A stretch of DNA of 64,000 nt, from assembly GCF_001507645.1 (NCBI RefSeq), contig NZ_CP013909.1, positions 1,054,001 through 1,118,000 on the forward strand. The letters are read 5' to 3'. The translations under genes and the position numbers were made by a program. The notes under the pieces were generated by a model. It was given only the letters and a program-made list of their open reading frames with translations, did no database searches and was not told where the DNA came from. Source of the DNA: Hymenobacter sedentarius (GTDB lineage: Bacteria; Bacteroidota; Bacteroidia; Cytophagales; Hymenobacteraceae). Shown here piece after piece: positions 25,413 to 33,719 of the stretch. Each line of letters begins with the position of its first letter. The first letter of the stretch is position 1.

Positions 25413-26384
25413 TTAGTTTTCGCGGTCCATGAGCTGGAGCGCGAGGTGATGCAGGGGCTCCTTGCGCACAGCGGGGGCCGCTACGCGCTCCAAATGCTGG
25501 AGGGCGTCCTGGAAGTAGGTATTGATGAGAGCTTCCGTCTGGGGGCGAATTTCGAGCTCGTCGTAGATGCTGCGCACGGCCAGTACCTTGGCGTCGGCGT
25601 CGGTCACGGGCTGGGCGATGAGCTGGCGCAGGATGGTTTGCTGGGAATCGTTGGCTTGGGCCAGGGCGGTCAGTAGCAGGAAGGTCTTCTTGTCGGAAAC
25701 GATGTCGCCCCCTACCCGCTTGCCGAAGGTGGCGGCGTCCCCGTACACGTCGAGCAGGTCGTCGCGCAGTTGGAAGGCTAGCCCAATGTCGGTGCCGAAC
25801 TGGCGGAGGTGGTCGGCATCTTCTTCGGTGGCACCGCTGAGGCGGGCGCCCAGCTCCAGGCAGAAGCCCAGGAGTACGGCCGTTTTCAGCCGAATCATGT
25901 CCAGGTATTGGGCAATGCTCACCTGGGGCTCGGTCTCGAAGTTCATGTCCCACTGCTGGCCTTCGCAGACCTCGGCGGCCGTCTGGCCGAAGCGCCGCAG
26001 GATGGTGGGGAGTTGCTCAGCGGGCACGTCTAGAAACAGCTCGTAGGCCCGTACCAGCATTACGTCGCCGGAGAGGATGGCCACGTTCGGGTTCCACTTT
26101 TCGTGCACTGTGGCCTGGCCGCGGCGCAGCGGAGCCTGGTCCATGAGGTCGTCGTGGAGCAGGGTGAAGTTGTGGAAGACTTCGGTGGCCAGCGCGGGCT
26201 TGAGGATGGGCGTCAGCTCGTCGGTGAAAAGGTGGGCACCGAGCAGTGTGAGCAGCGGCCGAATGCGCTTGCCGCCCAAGCCCATGATGTAGCGGATGGG
26301 GGCGTACAGCGTATCGGGCTGCTCGCCATAATTGAGCTGAGCGAGGGCAGCAGTGATTTGAGCGGGGAAGTCAGCAGGGGTCAT
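25413..26384 (-). CDS. Polyprenyl diphosphate synthase (trans-isoprenyl)
   Basis: 323 residues. First Asp-rich motif: LLHDDLMDQAPLRRG (DDxxD); second: FQLRDDLLDVYGD. GGKRIRPLLTLLG near the N-terminus binds the substrate diphosphate. It extends isopentenyl diphosphate chains (farnesyl, geranylgeranyl or longer); chain length cannot be read from sequence with confidence. It feeds quinones, carotenoids or lipid carriers. It is upstream of the rhomboid gene and preceded by a palindromic repeat at 26445-26578. Confidence 0.95.
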   Translation of the reverse strand: MTPADFPAQITAALAQLNYGEQPDTLYAPIRYIMGLGGKRIRPLLTLLGAHLFTDELTPILKPALATEVFHNFTLLHDDLMDQAPLRRGQATVHEKWNPNVAILSGDVMLVRAYELFLDVPAEQLPTILRRFGQTAAEVCEGQQWDMNFETEPQVSIAQYLDMIRLKTAVLLGFCLELGARLSGATEEDADHLRQFGTDIGLAFQLRDDLLDVYGDAATFGKRVGGDIVSDKKTFLLLTALAQANDSQQTILRQLIAQPVTDADAKVLAVRSIYDELEIRPQTEALINTYFQDALQHLERVAAPAVRKEPLHHLALQLMDREN

Positions 26385-26444
26385 ATTGCGTGCAAAGAAC
26401 GGGGGCGGCTGGCATCTTCTTGGTCATTGGCATCTGCCCCTACG

Positions 26445-26578
26445 CCTGTCATCCTGAACGCAGCGAAGCGGAGTGAAGGACCTAAGGAGAGAAGAACAGC
26501 TGGCAGTAGATGAATACTGCTAACCGTTCAGCTTCCAAAAGGTCCTTCACTCCGCTTCGCTGCGTTCAGGATGACAGG
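26445..26578. repeat. REP-like palindromic repeat, 39-bp perfect arms
   Basis: Arms 26445-26483 and 26540-26578 are exact reverse complements (core GTCATCCTGAACGCAGCGAA) around 56 bases of loop. This is a variant of the family at 6996, using CATCCTGAACG in place of CATGCTGAGCG. Confidence 0.85.
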
Positions 26579-26600
26579 TGGGGGCAGATGCTTTAAGGTA

Positions 26601-29078
26601 CTACCGGCGCTTGTTGCCTTTGTGGGCACCTTTGGCCATGCCGCCGCTGCTATGGTCACGGTAACCGCGGGGGGCTCCGCCGCCACGGGTCTTGCGCTCC
26701 TCAGCTTCGCGCTTTTTTACGTGGTCGGGGCGGTTATCGACTAGTTCAAAGTCAATGGTGCGGTCGAGCAGGTTGGCGGATTTTACCACCACTTCCATCA
26801 CGTCGCCGAACTGGATGATGCGCTTGGTCTTCTGGCCCACGATGCGGTAGTTATCCTTGTCGAGTTCGAAGAAGTCGCCGGGAATGTCGCTCAGGCGAAC
26901 CATGCCTTCGCACTTGTTCTCCTCAATTTCGATGTACATGCCCCGCTCGGTGAGGCCCGATACGACGCCTTTGAAGGTGTTGCCAATTTCGTCGGCCATG
27001 AACTCCACCTGCTTGAACTTGATGCTGGCGCGCTCGGCGTTGGCCGCTAGTTTTTCGCGGGCCGAGGAGTGCTTGCACTCTTCTTCCACGGGGTCGACGG
27101 CCACGTTCTTACCGCCGAGCAGGTAGTGCTCGAGCAGGCGGTGGGCCATCATGTCGGGGTAGCGGCGGATGGGCGAGGTGAAGTGCGAGTAGTGGTCGAA
27201 GGCCAGGCCGAAGTGACCCAGCGGCTCGGTGCTGTAGATGGCCTTGGCCATGGTCCGGATGGCCAAACCTTGGAGCACGTTCTGTTCGGGCTTGCCCACC
27301 ACTTCCGAGCTCAGGTTGTTGAGCTCGGTGCTCACCTTTTTGGGGTTGTCGAGCTTGAGCTGGTAGCCGAACTTCTGGGCGAAGAGGGCGAAGGTTTGCA
27401 GGCGTTCGGGTTCGGGGGCGTCGTGGGTGCGGTACACCATGGTGAAGCGCGGCTTGGTCTTTTTGAGGTTGAACACGAACTCGGCCACCTTGCGGTTAGC
27501 GAGCAGCATGAACTCCTCAATCATCTTGTGCGCGTCCTTGCGCTCCTTCACATACACGCCGAGGGGCTTGCCTTGCTCGTCGAGACGGAACTTCACTTCC
27601 TGGGTTTCGAAGGTAATGGCACCTTGCTTGAAGCGCTGGGCGCAGATTTTATGCGCCATGTCGTTGAGCACATTTATCTCCTCGGCGTGGTCGCCGGCTT
27701 TGCTCTCGATGCGCTCCTGGGCCTCCTCGTAGGAGAAGCGGCGGTCGGAGTGAATGATAGTTTTGCCGAACCACGACTCGTAGAGCTTGCCGTTTTCGTC
27801 CAGCTCAAAGACAGCCGAAAAAGTCAGCTTGTCCTCATGCGGGCGCAGCGAGCAGAGGCCGTTGCTCAGGCGCTCGGGCAGCATGGGAATCACGCGGTCC
27901 ACCAGGTACACCGAGGTGGCGCGGTGCTTGCCCTCGCGCTCCAGCTCGGTGCCGGGGCGCACGTAGTGGGTCACGTCGGCGATGTGCACGCCTACTTCCC
28001 AGTGGCCGTTCTCCAGCTTCTGAATGCTCAGGGCATCGTCGAAGTCCTTGGCGTCGGCCGGGTCGATGGTGAAGGTGGTGATGTTGCGGAAGTCGCGGCG
28101 GCGGGCAATTTCCTCTTCGGAGATAAACTCGCTGATGCCTTCCGATTCGGTTTCTACTTCTTCGGGGAATTCGAAGGGCAAGCCGAACTCGGCCATGATG
28201 GCGTTAATCTCGGCTTCGTTGCCGCCGGCGGCGCCGAAGTTGCGGACGACCTCGCCCACCGGCTGGCGGCCGCTGTCTTCCGGAAACTCGTTGATGCGCA
28301 CCAGCACCTTGTCGCCGTCGCGGGCGTCGTGCAGCAAGTGCGGGGGCACAAACACGTCGAAGTACACCTTGCGGTTGTCGGCCTTCACGAAGCCGAGCGT
28401 GCCCTGCACCTGCAGGCGCCCCACGATTTCGGGACGCACGCGCTTGAGCACTTCTACCACGTCGCCCACCGGGCGGCCGTCGCGGGAGCTGCGCAGGCGC
28501 ACCCGCACCACGTCGCCCTGCAGCGCAAACTTGAGCTGGTCGGTGAAGACGCGGATGTCGTCGGCGTTGCCGGTGCCTTCGGGTACCACAAAGGCGAAGT
28601 TGGGCGTGGCCAAATCCACGGTGCCGATAACCGTGTTGGTATCGCGCTTCGGGCGGGAGTCGTCGCCCACGTAGTCGAAGCCAGCCCCGCGGCGGCGGTG
28701 CACCACGGGGTTCTGGCCAAACTCGGCAGCGGCAAAACGCTCTACGTCCGGGCTTGTCGGCGGCTGGGCTTTTTTAGTCGATTTGCGGGCATTAGACGGC
28801 ATCAGCGCGGCTGCCACGGCTTCCGTATCGGCCAGGCGGTATTCGTCGTTCTGAAGCAGCGTAATGAGCCCGTTTTTGCGCAGCACCTTGATGTGGGCAA
28901 AGATTTCTTCGCGCTGGCCCTTGGTCGTGACGCCGAGGCGGCGCGACAGCTGCCGGTAGGCAAGGACTTTGGTGGGGTTGTCGGTAAAAGCACTAAGCAC
29001 TTGGGCTTGCGTGATGGGCGCGGGTTCGGGCTTTTCGCGCTTGGCGCGGGGAGCCCGGGGAGTTTCGGGGGTATTCAT
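26601..29078 (-). CDS. rnr: Ribonuclease R
   Basis: 825 residues from MNTPETPRAPRAKRE. A frame to 29279 exists but its extra 67 residues run through repeat-like sequence. Order: N-terminal HTH (PITQAQVLSAFTDNPTKVLAYRQLSRRL), cold-shock domains (about 170-330), RNB catalytic domain with the metal ligands TIDPADAKDFDDALS, S1 domain (NTFKGVVSGLTERGMYIEIEENKCEGMV), and a basic C-terminus. It is a 3'-5' exoribonuclease that degrades structured RNA and rRNA. Single gene, with repeats at both ends. Confidence 0.96.
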   Translation of the reverse strand: MNTPETPRAPRAKREKPEPAPITQAQVLSAFTDNPTKVLAYRQLSRRLGVTTKGQREEIFAHIKVLRKNGLITLLQNDEYRLADTEAVAAALMPSNARKSTKKAQPPTSPDVERFAAAEFGQNPVVHRRRGAGFDYVGDDSRPKRDTNTVIGTVDLATPNFAFVVPEGTGNADDIRVFTDQLKFALQGDVVRVRLRSSRDGRPVGDVVEVLKRVRPEIVGRLQVQGTLGFVKADNRKVYFDVFVPPHLLHDARDGDKVLVRINEFPEDSGRQPVGEVVRNFGAAGGNEAEINAIMAEFGLPFEFPEEVETESEGISEFISEEEIARRRDFRNITTFTIDPADAKDFDDALSIQKLENGHWEVGVHIADVTHYVRPGTELEREGKHRATSVYLVDRVIPMLPERLSNGLCSLRPHEDKLTFSAVFELDENGKLYESWFGKTIIHSDRRFSYEEAQERIESKAGDHAEEINVLNDMAHKICAQRFKQGAITFETQEVKFRLDEQGKPLGVYVKERKDAHKMIEEFMLLANRKVAEFVFNLKKTKPRFTMVYRTHDAPEPERLQTFALFAQKFGYQLKLDNPKKVSTELNNLSSEVVGKPEQNVLQGLAIRTMAKAIYSTEPLGHFGLAFDHYSHFTSPIRRYPDMMAHRLLEHYLLGGKNVAVDPVEEECKHSSAREKLAANAERASIKFKQVEFMADEIGNTFKGVVSGLTERGMYIEIEENKCEGMVRLSDIPGDFFELDKDNYRIVGQKTKRIIQFGDVMEVVVKSANLLDRTIDFELVDNRPDHVKKREAEERKTRGGGAPRGYRDHSSGGMAKGAHKGNKRR

Positions 29079-29187
29079 GTAAAAGAGTTGGCCGCCGAAA
29101 AGTTGATTGGTCGCAGGCGGCGAGAGCGGAAAAATGGTTGGCCGAAGTAATCGGCACGGTAAGTAAAACGCGGCCGGGGCCGCTAGG

Positions 29188-29318
29188 TTGTAGCGCGGAC
29201 TTTTAGTCCGCGCAGGATATCGCAACAAGCCGTTTGAACACGGGCTGCCCACAGCAGACTCTGTGGTGTGGCGCCGCAAGGTATTTGGTCGGGCGCGGAC
29301 TAAAAGTCCGCGCTACAA
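29188..29318. repeat. Palindromic repeat pair, second family
   Basis: 26-bp units 29188-29213 and 29293-29318 are exact reverse complements. Each contains its own palindrome (GCGCGGAC / GTCCGCGC around TTTTA). It is unlike the CATGCTGAGC family. It lies between the start of rnr and the end of the ABC gene and may serve as a terminator for the latter. Confidence 0.8.
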
Positions 29319-31223
29319 TTACGCCCGGCTGGCCACGGCGGCTTCGATGTCCGCCAAACTATCCTTCGGGATGGCGGCCAGCAGGCCTTGGGTGTATTCG
29401 TGCTGCGGCGCAGCATAGATGGCCGCCGCCGGGCCGCTCTCCACGATGCGGCCCTGGTGCATGACCAGCAGCCGGTCGCTCATAAACCGGGCCACGGATA
29501 GGTCGTGCGTGATGAACAAATAGGTGATGCCGAACTCGCGTTTGAGGTCGTTGAGCAGGTTGAGGACCTGCGCCTGCACCGAGACGTCGAGGGCCGAAAC
29601 CGACTCGTCGCAAACAATAAGCTTGGGCTGCAAAGCCAGCGCCCGGGCAATGCAGATGCGCTGCCGCTGCCCACCGCTGAACTCGTGCGGGTAGCGCTGG
29701 AAATGCTCCTCGCGCAGCCCCACGGTGCGCAGCAGCTCCATCACTTTCGCCTTTTGCTGCTGGCGGGTGCCGCCCACGTTGTGCACGCGCATCGGCTCCC
29801 AAATGGCCTCGCCCACCGTCAACATGGGATTGAGGGCGGCGTACGGGTCCTGGAATACCAGCTGCAAATCGCGCCGACGGCGGCGCAAGTCACCGCTCGA
29901 CAGCTTCGCCAAATCGGTTCCTTCGAACAGGATGCTGCCCGCCGTTGGTTCCGTGAGGCGGAGCAGCGCCCGGCCCAGGGTGGTTTTGCCGCAGCCCGAC
30001 TCCCCTACCAGCCCAATGGTCTCGCCGGGGTAGAGCGTGAAGCTGACATCGTCCACGGCCCGCACGTAGTCGGTAGCCCGCCGGAAAAAGCCCTTGCGAA
30101 GCGGGAAGTACACCTGGAGGTTTTGAACCTGGAGAAGCGGTTCGGTTGAGCTGGTTGTTGAGGCCACGAGGGGCTCGTTGAAAGGCACCGAAGTAAGCTC
30201 AACGGGGCGTGGAACATCCCTAACTGGGCTATGTTCCACGGGGAACGTTTTGGCGGTTTCGATTTTATCCCGTAACTGCTGTTGCTCCACTTCAGGCGAA
30301 GATTCCACAAGTGCCTCATCTGGCAGCGGAAGCACGGGCGCGGGCTGGGCCAAAAGCTGCCCGCTGGCGTCTTCCCGCATGAAATCGGCCACCACGGGCA
30401 GGCGTTTTTTGCCCACCGAGAGGCGCGGACGGCACGCCAAAAGCCCTTTTGTGTACGGATGTTGGGGATTTGAAAAAATATCCAGCACCCTCCCCTGCTC
30501 CACGACCTTGCCCCGGTACATCACCAAGATGCGGTCGGCGATTTCGGCCACTACGCCGAGGTCGTGGGTGATGAAGAGCACGGCGGTGTTGTGCTGACGG
30601 CGCAGGTCGTCAATCAGGCGTAGCATCCGGGCCTGCACCGTCACGTCGAGGGCGGTCGTGGGCTCGTCAGCAATGAGTAAGGCCGGGCGGCAGGCCATGG
30701 CCATGGCAATCATCACGCGCTGCTTCTGGCCGCCCGAAATCTCGTGCGGGTAGCTGTTGAAGATGGCTTCGGGCCGCGGCAGTTGGGCTTCGGCAAACAG
30801 CTCAATGGTGCGCTGCTTGGCGGCCTTGGGCGTGCAGTCGGTGTGCAGCAGCAGAGCTTCCACCACCTGGCTGCCGCAGGTATACACGGGGTTCAGCGAG
30901 GTCATCGGCTCCTGGAAAATCATCCCAATGTCGTTGCCGCGCACCTGGCGCAGGTCGGTTTCGGAGATTTTCAGCAGGTCGGTATTGCCGAGTTTTTCGG
31001 AAAGAAATACGGTGCTGCCGCTGGAAATGCGGCCGGGCGGCATCGGAATCAGCCCAAGCAGAGCCAGCGAAGTCACTGATTTGCCCGAGCCCGACTCCCC
31101 CACAATGGCCAGCGTTTCGCCACGGTTCAGCTCAAATGACACGTTGTCCACGGCCCGCACGTCGCCGCGGTGGCTGGAGAAGTCAATGGTGAGGTTAGAA
31201 ACGGTGAGGAGGGGGTTGGGCAC
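29319..31223 (-). CDS. Fused oligopeptide/dipeptide ABC transporter ATPase
   Basis: 634 residues with two complete ATPase domains, the DppD- and DppF-like halves in one chain. First: Walker A GESGSGKS (43-50), signature [15 protein letters not shown], Walker [13 protein letters not shown]. Second: Walker [10 protein letters not shown] (near 405), signature [15 protein letters not shown], Walker [13 protein letters not shown]. Each is followed by the oligopeptide transporter tail ([22 protein letters not shown]). It powers uptake of peptides, nickel or glutathione-like substrates; the permease and binding protein are not nearby. Domain linker at about 290-370 is poorly conserved. Confidence 0.94.
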   Translation of the reverse strand: MPNPLLTVSNLTIDFSSHRGDVRAVDNVSFELNRGETLAIVGESGSGKSVTSLALLGLIPMPPGRISSGSTVFLSEKLGNTDLLKISETDLRQVRGNDIGMIFQEPMTSLNPVYTCGSQVVEALLLHTDCTPKAAKQRTIELFAEAQLPRPEAIFNSYPHEISGGQKQRVMIAMAMACRPALLIADEPTTALDVTVQARMLRLIDDLRRQHNTAVLFITHDLGVVAEIADRILVMYRGKVVEQGRVLDIFSNPQHPYTKGLLACRPRLSVGKKRLPVVADFMREDASGQLLAQPAPVLPLPDEALVESSPEVEQQQLRDKIETAKTFPVEHSPVRDVPRPVELTSVPFNEPLVASTTSSTEPLLQVQNLQVYFPLRKGFFRRATDYVRAVDDVSFTLYPGETIGLVGESGCGKTTLGRALLRLTEPTAGSILFEGTDLAKLSSGDLRRRRRDLQLVFQDPYAALNPMLTVGEAIWEPMRVHNVGGTRQQQKAKVMELLRTVGLREEHFQRYPHEFSGGQRQRICIARALALQPKLIVCDESVSALDVSVQAQVLNLLNDLKREFGITYLFITHDLSVARFMSDRLLVMHQGRIVESGPAAAIYAAPQHEYTQGLLAAIPKDSLADIEAAVASRA

Positions 31224-31302
31224 AGGAGGGGATTATAGGTAGGAGTTAGGGCAGCTTTGAGCCGATTTAAACAGTTTGAATACGCAAGAACGTCAATACA
31301 CC

Positions 31303-31350
31303 AGAACGTCATGCTGAGCGCAGCCGAAGCATCTCTACCGCTTCGTTGGA
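31303..31350. repeat. REP-like half repeat (CATGCTGAGC family)
   Basis: Single arm (core CATGCTGAGCGCAGCCGAAG, then CATCTCTACCGCTTCGTTGG), adjoining the stop codon of the interrupted GIY-YIG gene. Confidence 0.75.
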
Positions 31351-31500
31351 GTCACCCTTTCCAAGTTCCTAAATCAATGGCCTGCCAAGTCGGATTAAAG
31401 GCTGTAATCAGCGCGTCTTTCTTGCGGCGGGTCCAGCCTTTCAACTGCTTTTCCCGTGCTATGGCTTGCGTGGCGTCGGGTGACATTTCAAAATAAACTA

Positions 31501-32317
31501 GGGAGTGTTTACAGTTAGAGCCAGGTTAAAGCTGCAACTAAGCAGCAAGTAGCAAAGTAGTTGGCGGCGCGTTTGTCGAATCGGGTAGCTACGGCCCGAA
31601 AGCGTTTTAAGCCATTAATAGCCCGTTCGATGTGGTTGCGCTCTTTGTAGCTTTCAGCGTCATGCGCCAACGGGACCGTGCGGTTTTTCTTGCCGGGAAT
31701 CACGGCCGTGGCCCCTGCCTGCTGGATTTGGGCGCGCACGTAGCCCGCGTCGTAGGCCCGGTCGGCCAGCACCGCCTGCCCCGGGCGCAAGTGCTGCACC
31801 AGCAACCCGAGCGCTTGCGGGCAATCCCCCGCGTGGCCCCCGGTCAGGGCCAGGGCGCAAATGCGGCCCTGCGCGTCGCAACTCAGGTGGAGTTTGGTCG
31901 TGAAGCCGCCGCGGCTGCGGCCGAGCGCCTGCCCGCAAGGGCTGTCTTTTTTTTCGCGCCGGCGGCTACCTGGTGCGCCCGTACGGTGGTGGAATCGACC
32001 AGCAGGCGGTGCAAGCCGGCTTCCTGTTGCACTTGGGCCAGCACCCGGGGCCATACCCCGGCTTGCCGCCAGCGGCGAAACCGGGCGTACACCGTGTGCC
32101 AGGGCCCAAACCGCTCGGCCGGCAAATCACGCCACGAGACGCCGCAACGGGCCCGCCAGAGCACGGCTTCCACGAACAAGCGCGTGTCTTTGGCCGTCGT
32201 GCCCGGCGAACTTTCTTGGCCCGGCAGCAACGGCGAAAGCTTCGCCCACTGCGCATCGGTCAATAAACTCCGGTCTTTATTCATGCTCAAAGGTCGACCT
32301 TAACTGTAAACACTCCC
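31501..32317 (-). mobile_element. IS5-family insertion sequence (IS427-like), 817 bp
   Basis: Perfect 17-bp terminal inverted repeats GGGAGTGTTTACAGTTA at 31501-31517 and 32301-32317, flanked by a 2-bp direct repeat TA (31499-31500 and 32318-32319). It carries a transposase in two overlapping frames joined by -1 frameshifting, typical of the IS427 subgroup. It has inserted in the GIY-YIG gene. Confidence 0.93.
31515..32290 (-). CDS. IS5-family transposase, two frames joined by -1 frameshift
   Basis: Frame A (31883-32290, 135 residues) starts MNKDRSLLTDAQWAKLSPLL and has the first catalytic Asp in LLVDSTTVRAHQ. Frame B (ending at 31515) carries SRGGFTTKLHLSCDAQGR, the second Asp in LADRAYDAGYV and the Glu in YKERNHIERAINGLKRFR. 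The join lies at eight As (minus strand, 31954-31947) where A AAA AAG is a classic -1 slippery heptamer. The fused product is about 258 residues, a complete DDE transposase. Without frameshifting, only the N-terminal part is made, probably a regulator. Confidence 0.9.
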
Positions 32318-32477
32318 TAGCAAATCAGCCTGATACCGCCCGGTGAATTTCCCTGCATCCCCTCGACCGCTGCTGTGCTCATAAAGCCGTCTCGTGAGGT
32401 CGTTAGTGACGCCGATGTACAAAACAGTTTGTGTTTGATTCGTCAGGATGTAGACGTACATATGAGAGGTTTCAGGC

Positions 32478-32854
32478 CATCATGCTGAGCGCAGTCGAAG
32501 CATCTCTAACGCTTCATTGAATCATAAGCGTAGGCTTTACTGGTTGCTATAGAAGCTGCAAAAGCTTGTACATCAAAAGCCAAACTACTAAAGCCCCAGA
32601 ATATGCTTGAAATTTGCTTCCAATCGATTTACTAGCGACAAAAGAAGCCGAGAAAAACAGAACTGCGCTCAATAAAGCGAAAAGAATGCCGCCTGTTCCG
32701 TCATTTACATCATTGACCAGAAGCCCTAGAATTATACCTGTTGTCAAAAATAAGCCTCTAACAAGCCGGCTCTTTTCGTTATCAGTCATCAGTTCGATAA
32801 GATTTGCAACGAAGCAGTAGAGATGCTTCGACTGCGCTCAGCATGACGTTCTGG
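32478..32854. repeat. Inverted pair of REP-like arms around an 80-codon gene
   Basis: Arms of the CATGCTGAGC family at 32478-32520 and 32807-32854 (inverted, with few mismatches) enclose the gene at 32547-32789. In other copies the two arms are 25-60 bases apart; here they are 287 apart. Confidence 0.7.
32547..32789 (-). CDS. Small three-helix membrane protein
   Basis: 80 residues, MTDNEKSRLVRGLFLTTGIILG, with three hydrophobic segments (about 12-25, 33-50, 62-79). Lower GC than its neighbours and enclosed by repeat arms, so probably acquired. No family recognised; a membrane location is likely. It is the only gene between the GIY-YIG remnant and lspA. Confidence 0.6.
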   Translation of the reverse strand: MTDNEKSRLVRGLFLTTGIILGLLVNDVNDGTGGILFALLSAVLFFSASFVASKSIGSKFQAYSGALVVWLLMYKLLQLL

Positions 32855-32880
32855 TTGAAGCGTCGAACGGATTGTTGAAA

Positions 32881-33552
32881 TCAAGCCAGGTTCTCAGAGT
32901 CAGGAGCTACCAAGGGAGCACGTTCCCTAGCAACAGCTTGGTTCTCCTCTTGCTGATGGAAAAAACGGCTCTGATTGAGCAGAATCAAGGCCACGCCTAC
33001 GAAAATGGAGGAATCAGCAATGTTGAAGATGGGCCAGAGCGACACGTACTTCCCTCCTAGCAGCGGCCAGCTTTGGGGCAAAAAGCCTTCGTAGATGTCC
33101 ACGTACAGCATGTCAACAACCTGGCCGTAGAACCAACGCGTGGGCGAGGCAAAGGGGGCGTTGTTGTAGATGATGCCGTAGAAAACCGAGTCTATCAGGT
33201 TGCCTACAGCGCCGCCCAGAATCAGGGCCATGCAAGCGATGTAGCCGCCCGAAGCCCGCTGGCGGCACAGGCGAATAATGTAGTAGCTCAAGCCAAACAC
33301 GGCCACCAAGCGAAAAGCAGTGAGCGCCAGCTTGCCGTAGGGCGCCGGCAGTTCGGCCCCGAAAGCCATGCCCGGATTCAGCGTGTAATGAAGCTTAAAC
33401 CAGTTGCCAAATACCGGAATTTCCCCTGCCATGCCGGGCTGCATGTAGGTATGCACGGCCCACTTCGAGAGCTGGTCGATGACAATAATGAGCAGAGCCA
33501 GCAGGAAGAATTTAGCGGCGGATTGCTGGCGATTGGTGAGGGTTGGGTGCAT
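32881..33552 (-). CDS. lspA: Lipoprotein signal peptidase LspA
   Basis: 223 residues, longer than the usual 160-170 through a C-terminal polar tail. Four transmembrane helices. The two catalytic Asp lie in GGAVGNLIDSVFYG and FNIADSSIFVG, and DQLSKWAVHTYM is the conserved first-helix end. It removes the signal peptide of prolipoproteins after diacylglycerol transfer. The many lipoproteins here (GldJ, LptC, the Ig-like protein) are substrates. It is downstream of ileS, a pairing common in bacteria, on the same strand with a 167-base gap. Confidence 0.95.
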   Translation of the reverse strand: MHPTLTNRQQSAAKFFLLALLIIVIDQLSKWAVHTYMQPGMAGEIPVFGNWFKLHYTLNPGMAFGAELPAPYGKLALTAFRLVAVFGLSYYIIRLCRQRASGGYIACMALILGGAVGNLIDSVFYGIIYNNAPFASPTRWFYGQVVDMLYVDIYEGFLPQSWPLLGGKYVSLWPIFNIADSSIFVGVALILLNQSRFFHQQEENQAVARERAPLVAPDSENLA

Positions 33553-33719
33553 TCAGACGGTGCCAAAAGTGGCGAGAGCGACGGCCTGTTTTATTACCGT
33601 CTTTTTATACCTTTTATAACTGACTGTCTGGGCTTTTGAGCCGATAAAGACGAGCTTATTAAGTGTTTGTGCGACCGAGGACTCGCCGGGGTTTTATAGC
33701 CCCGGTGAGTCATTCAGCA

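Larger units (their letters stand above)
31352..32461 (-). pseudogene. GIY-YIG endonuclease gene split by an IS element
   Basis: Removing 31501-32317 plus one copy of a TA duplication restores a perfect 96-codon frame. The 5' part (48 codons, 32461 to 32318) begins MYVYILTNQTQTVLYIGVTND, holding the GIY-YIG-type pair (YVYIL ... LYIGVTNDLTRRLYEH). The 3' part (from 31498) reads VYFEMSPDATQAIAREKQLK then GWTRRKKDALI, the family end with the Glu region. The family is the small stand-alone YhbQ-like nucleases common in Bacteroidota. The reading frame has not otherwise decayed, so the insertion looks recent. Confidence 0.92.

Noticed and set aside
24790-25953. 387-codon minus-strand frame overlapping the rhomboid and polyprenyl synthase genes
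   Set aside because: It is out of frame with two clearly conserved genes on the same strand and is Arg/Pro-rich, a typical shadow.
27069-29150. 693-codon open frame on the plus strand
   Set aside because: Antisense shadow of ribonuclease R in a GC-rich gene.
30207-30247. Two parS-like half sites inside the ABC transporter gene (GTGGAACA and TGTTCCACGGGGAACG)
   Set aside because: The better one has several mismatches in one half (core ACGGGG instead of ACGTGA) and both lie in coding sequence, in the linker between ATPase domains. Could be chance; ParB data would settle it.
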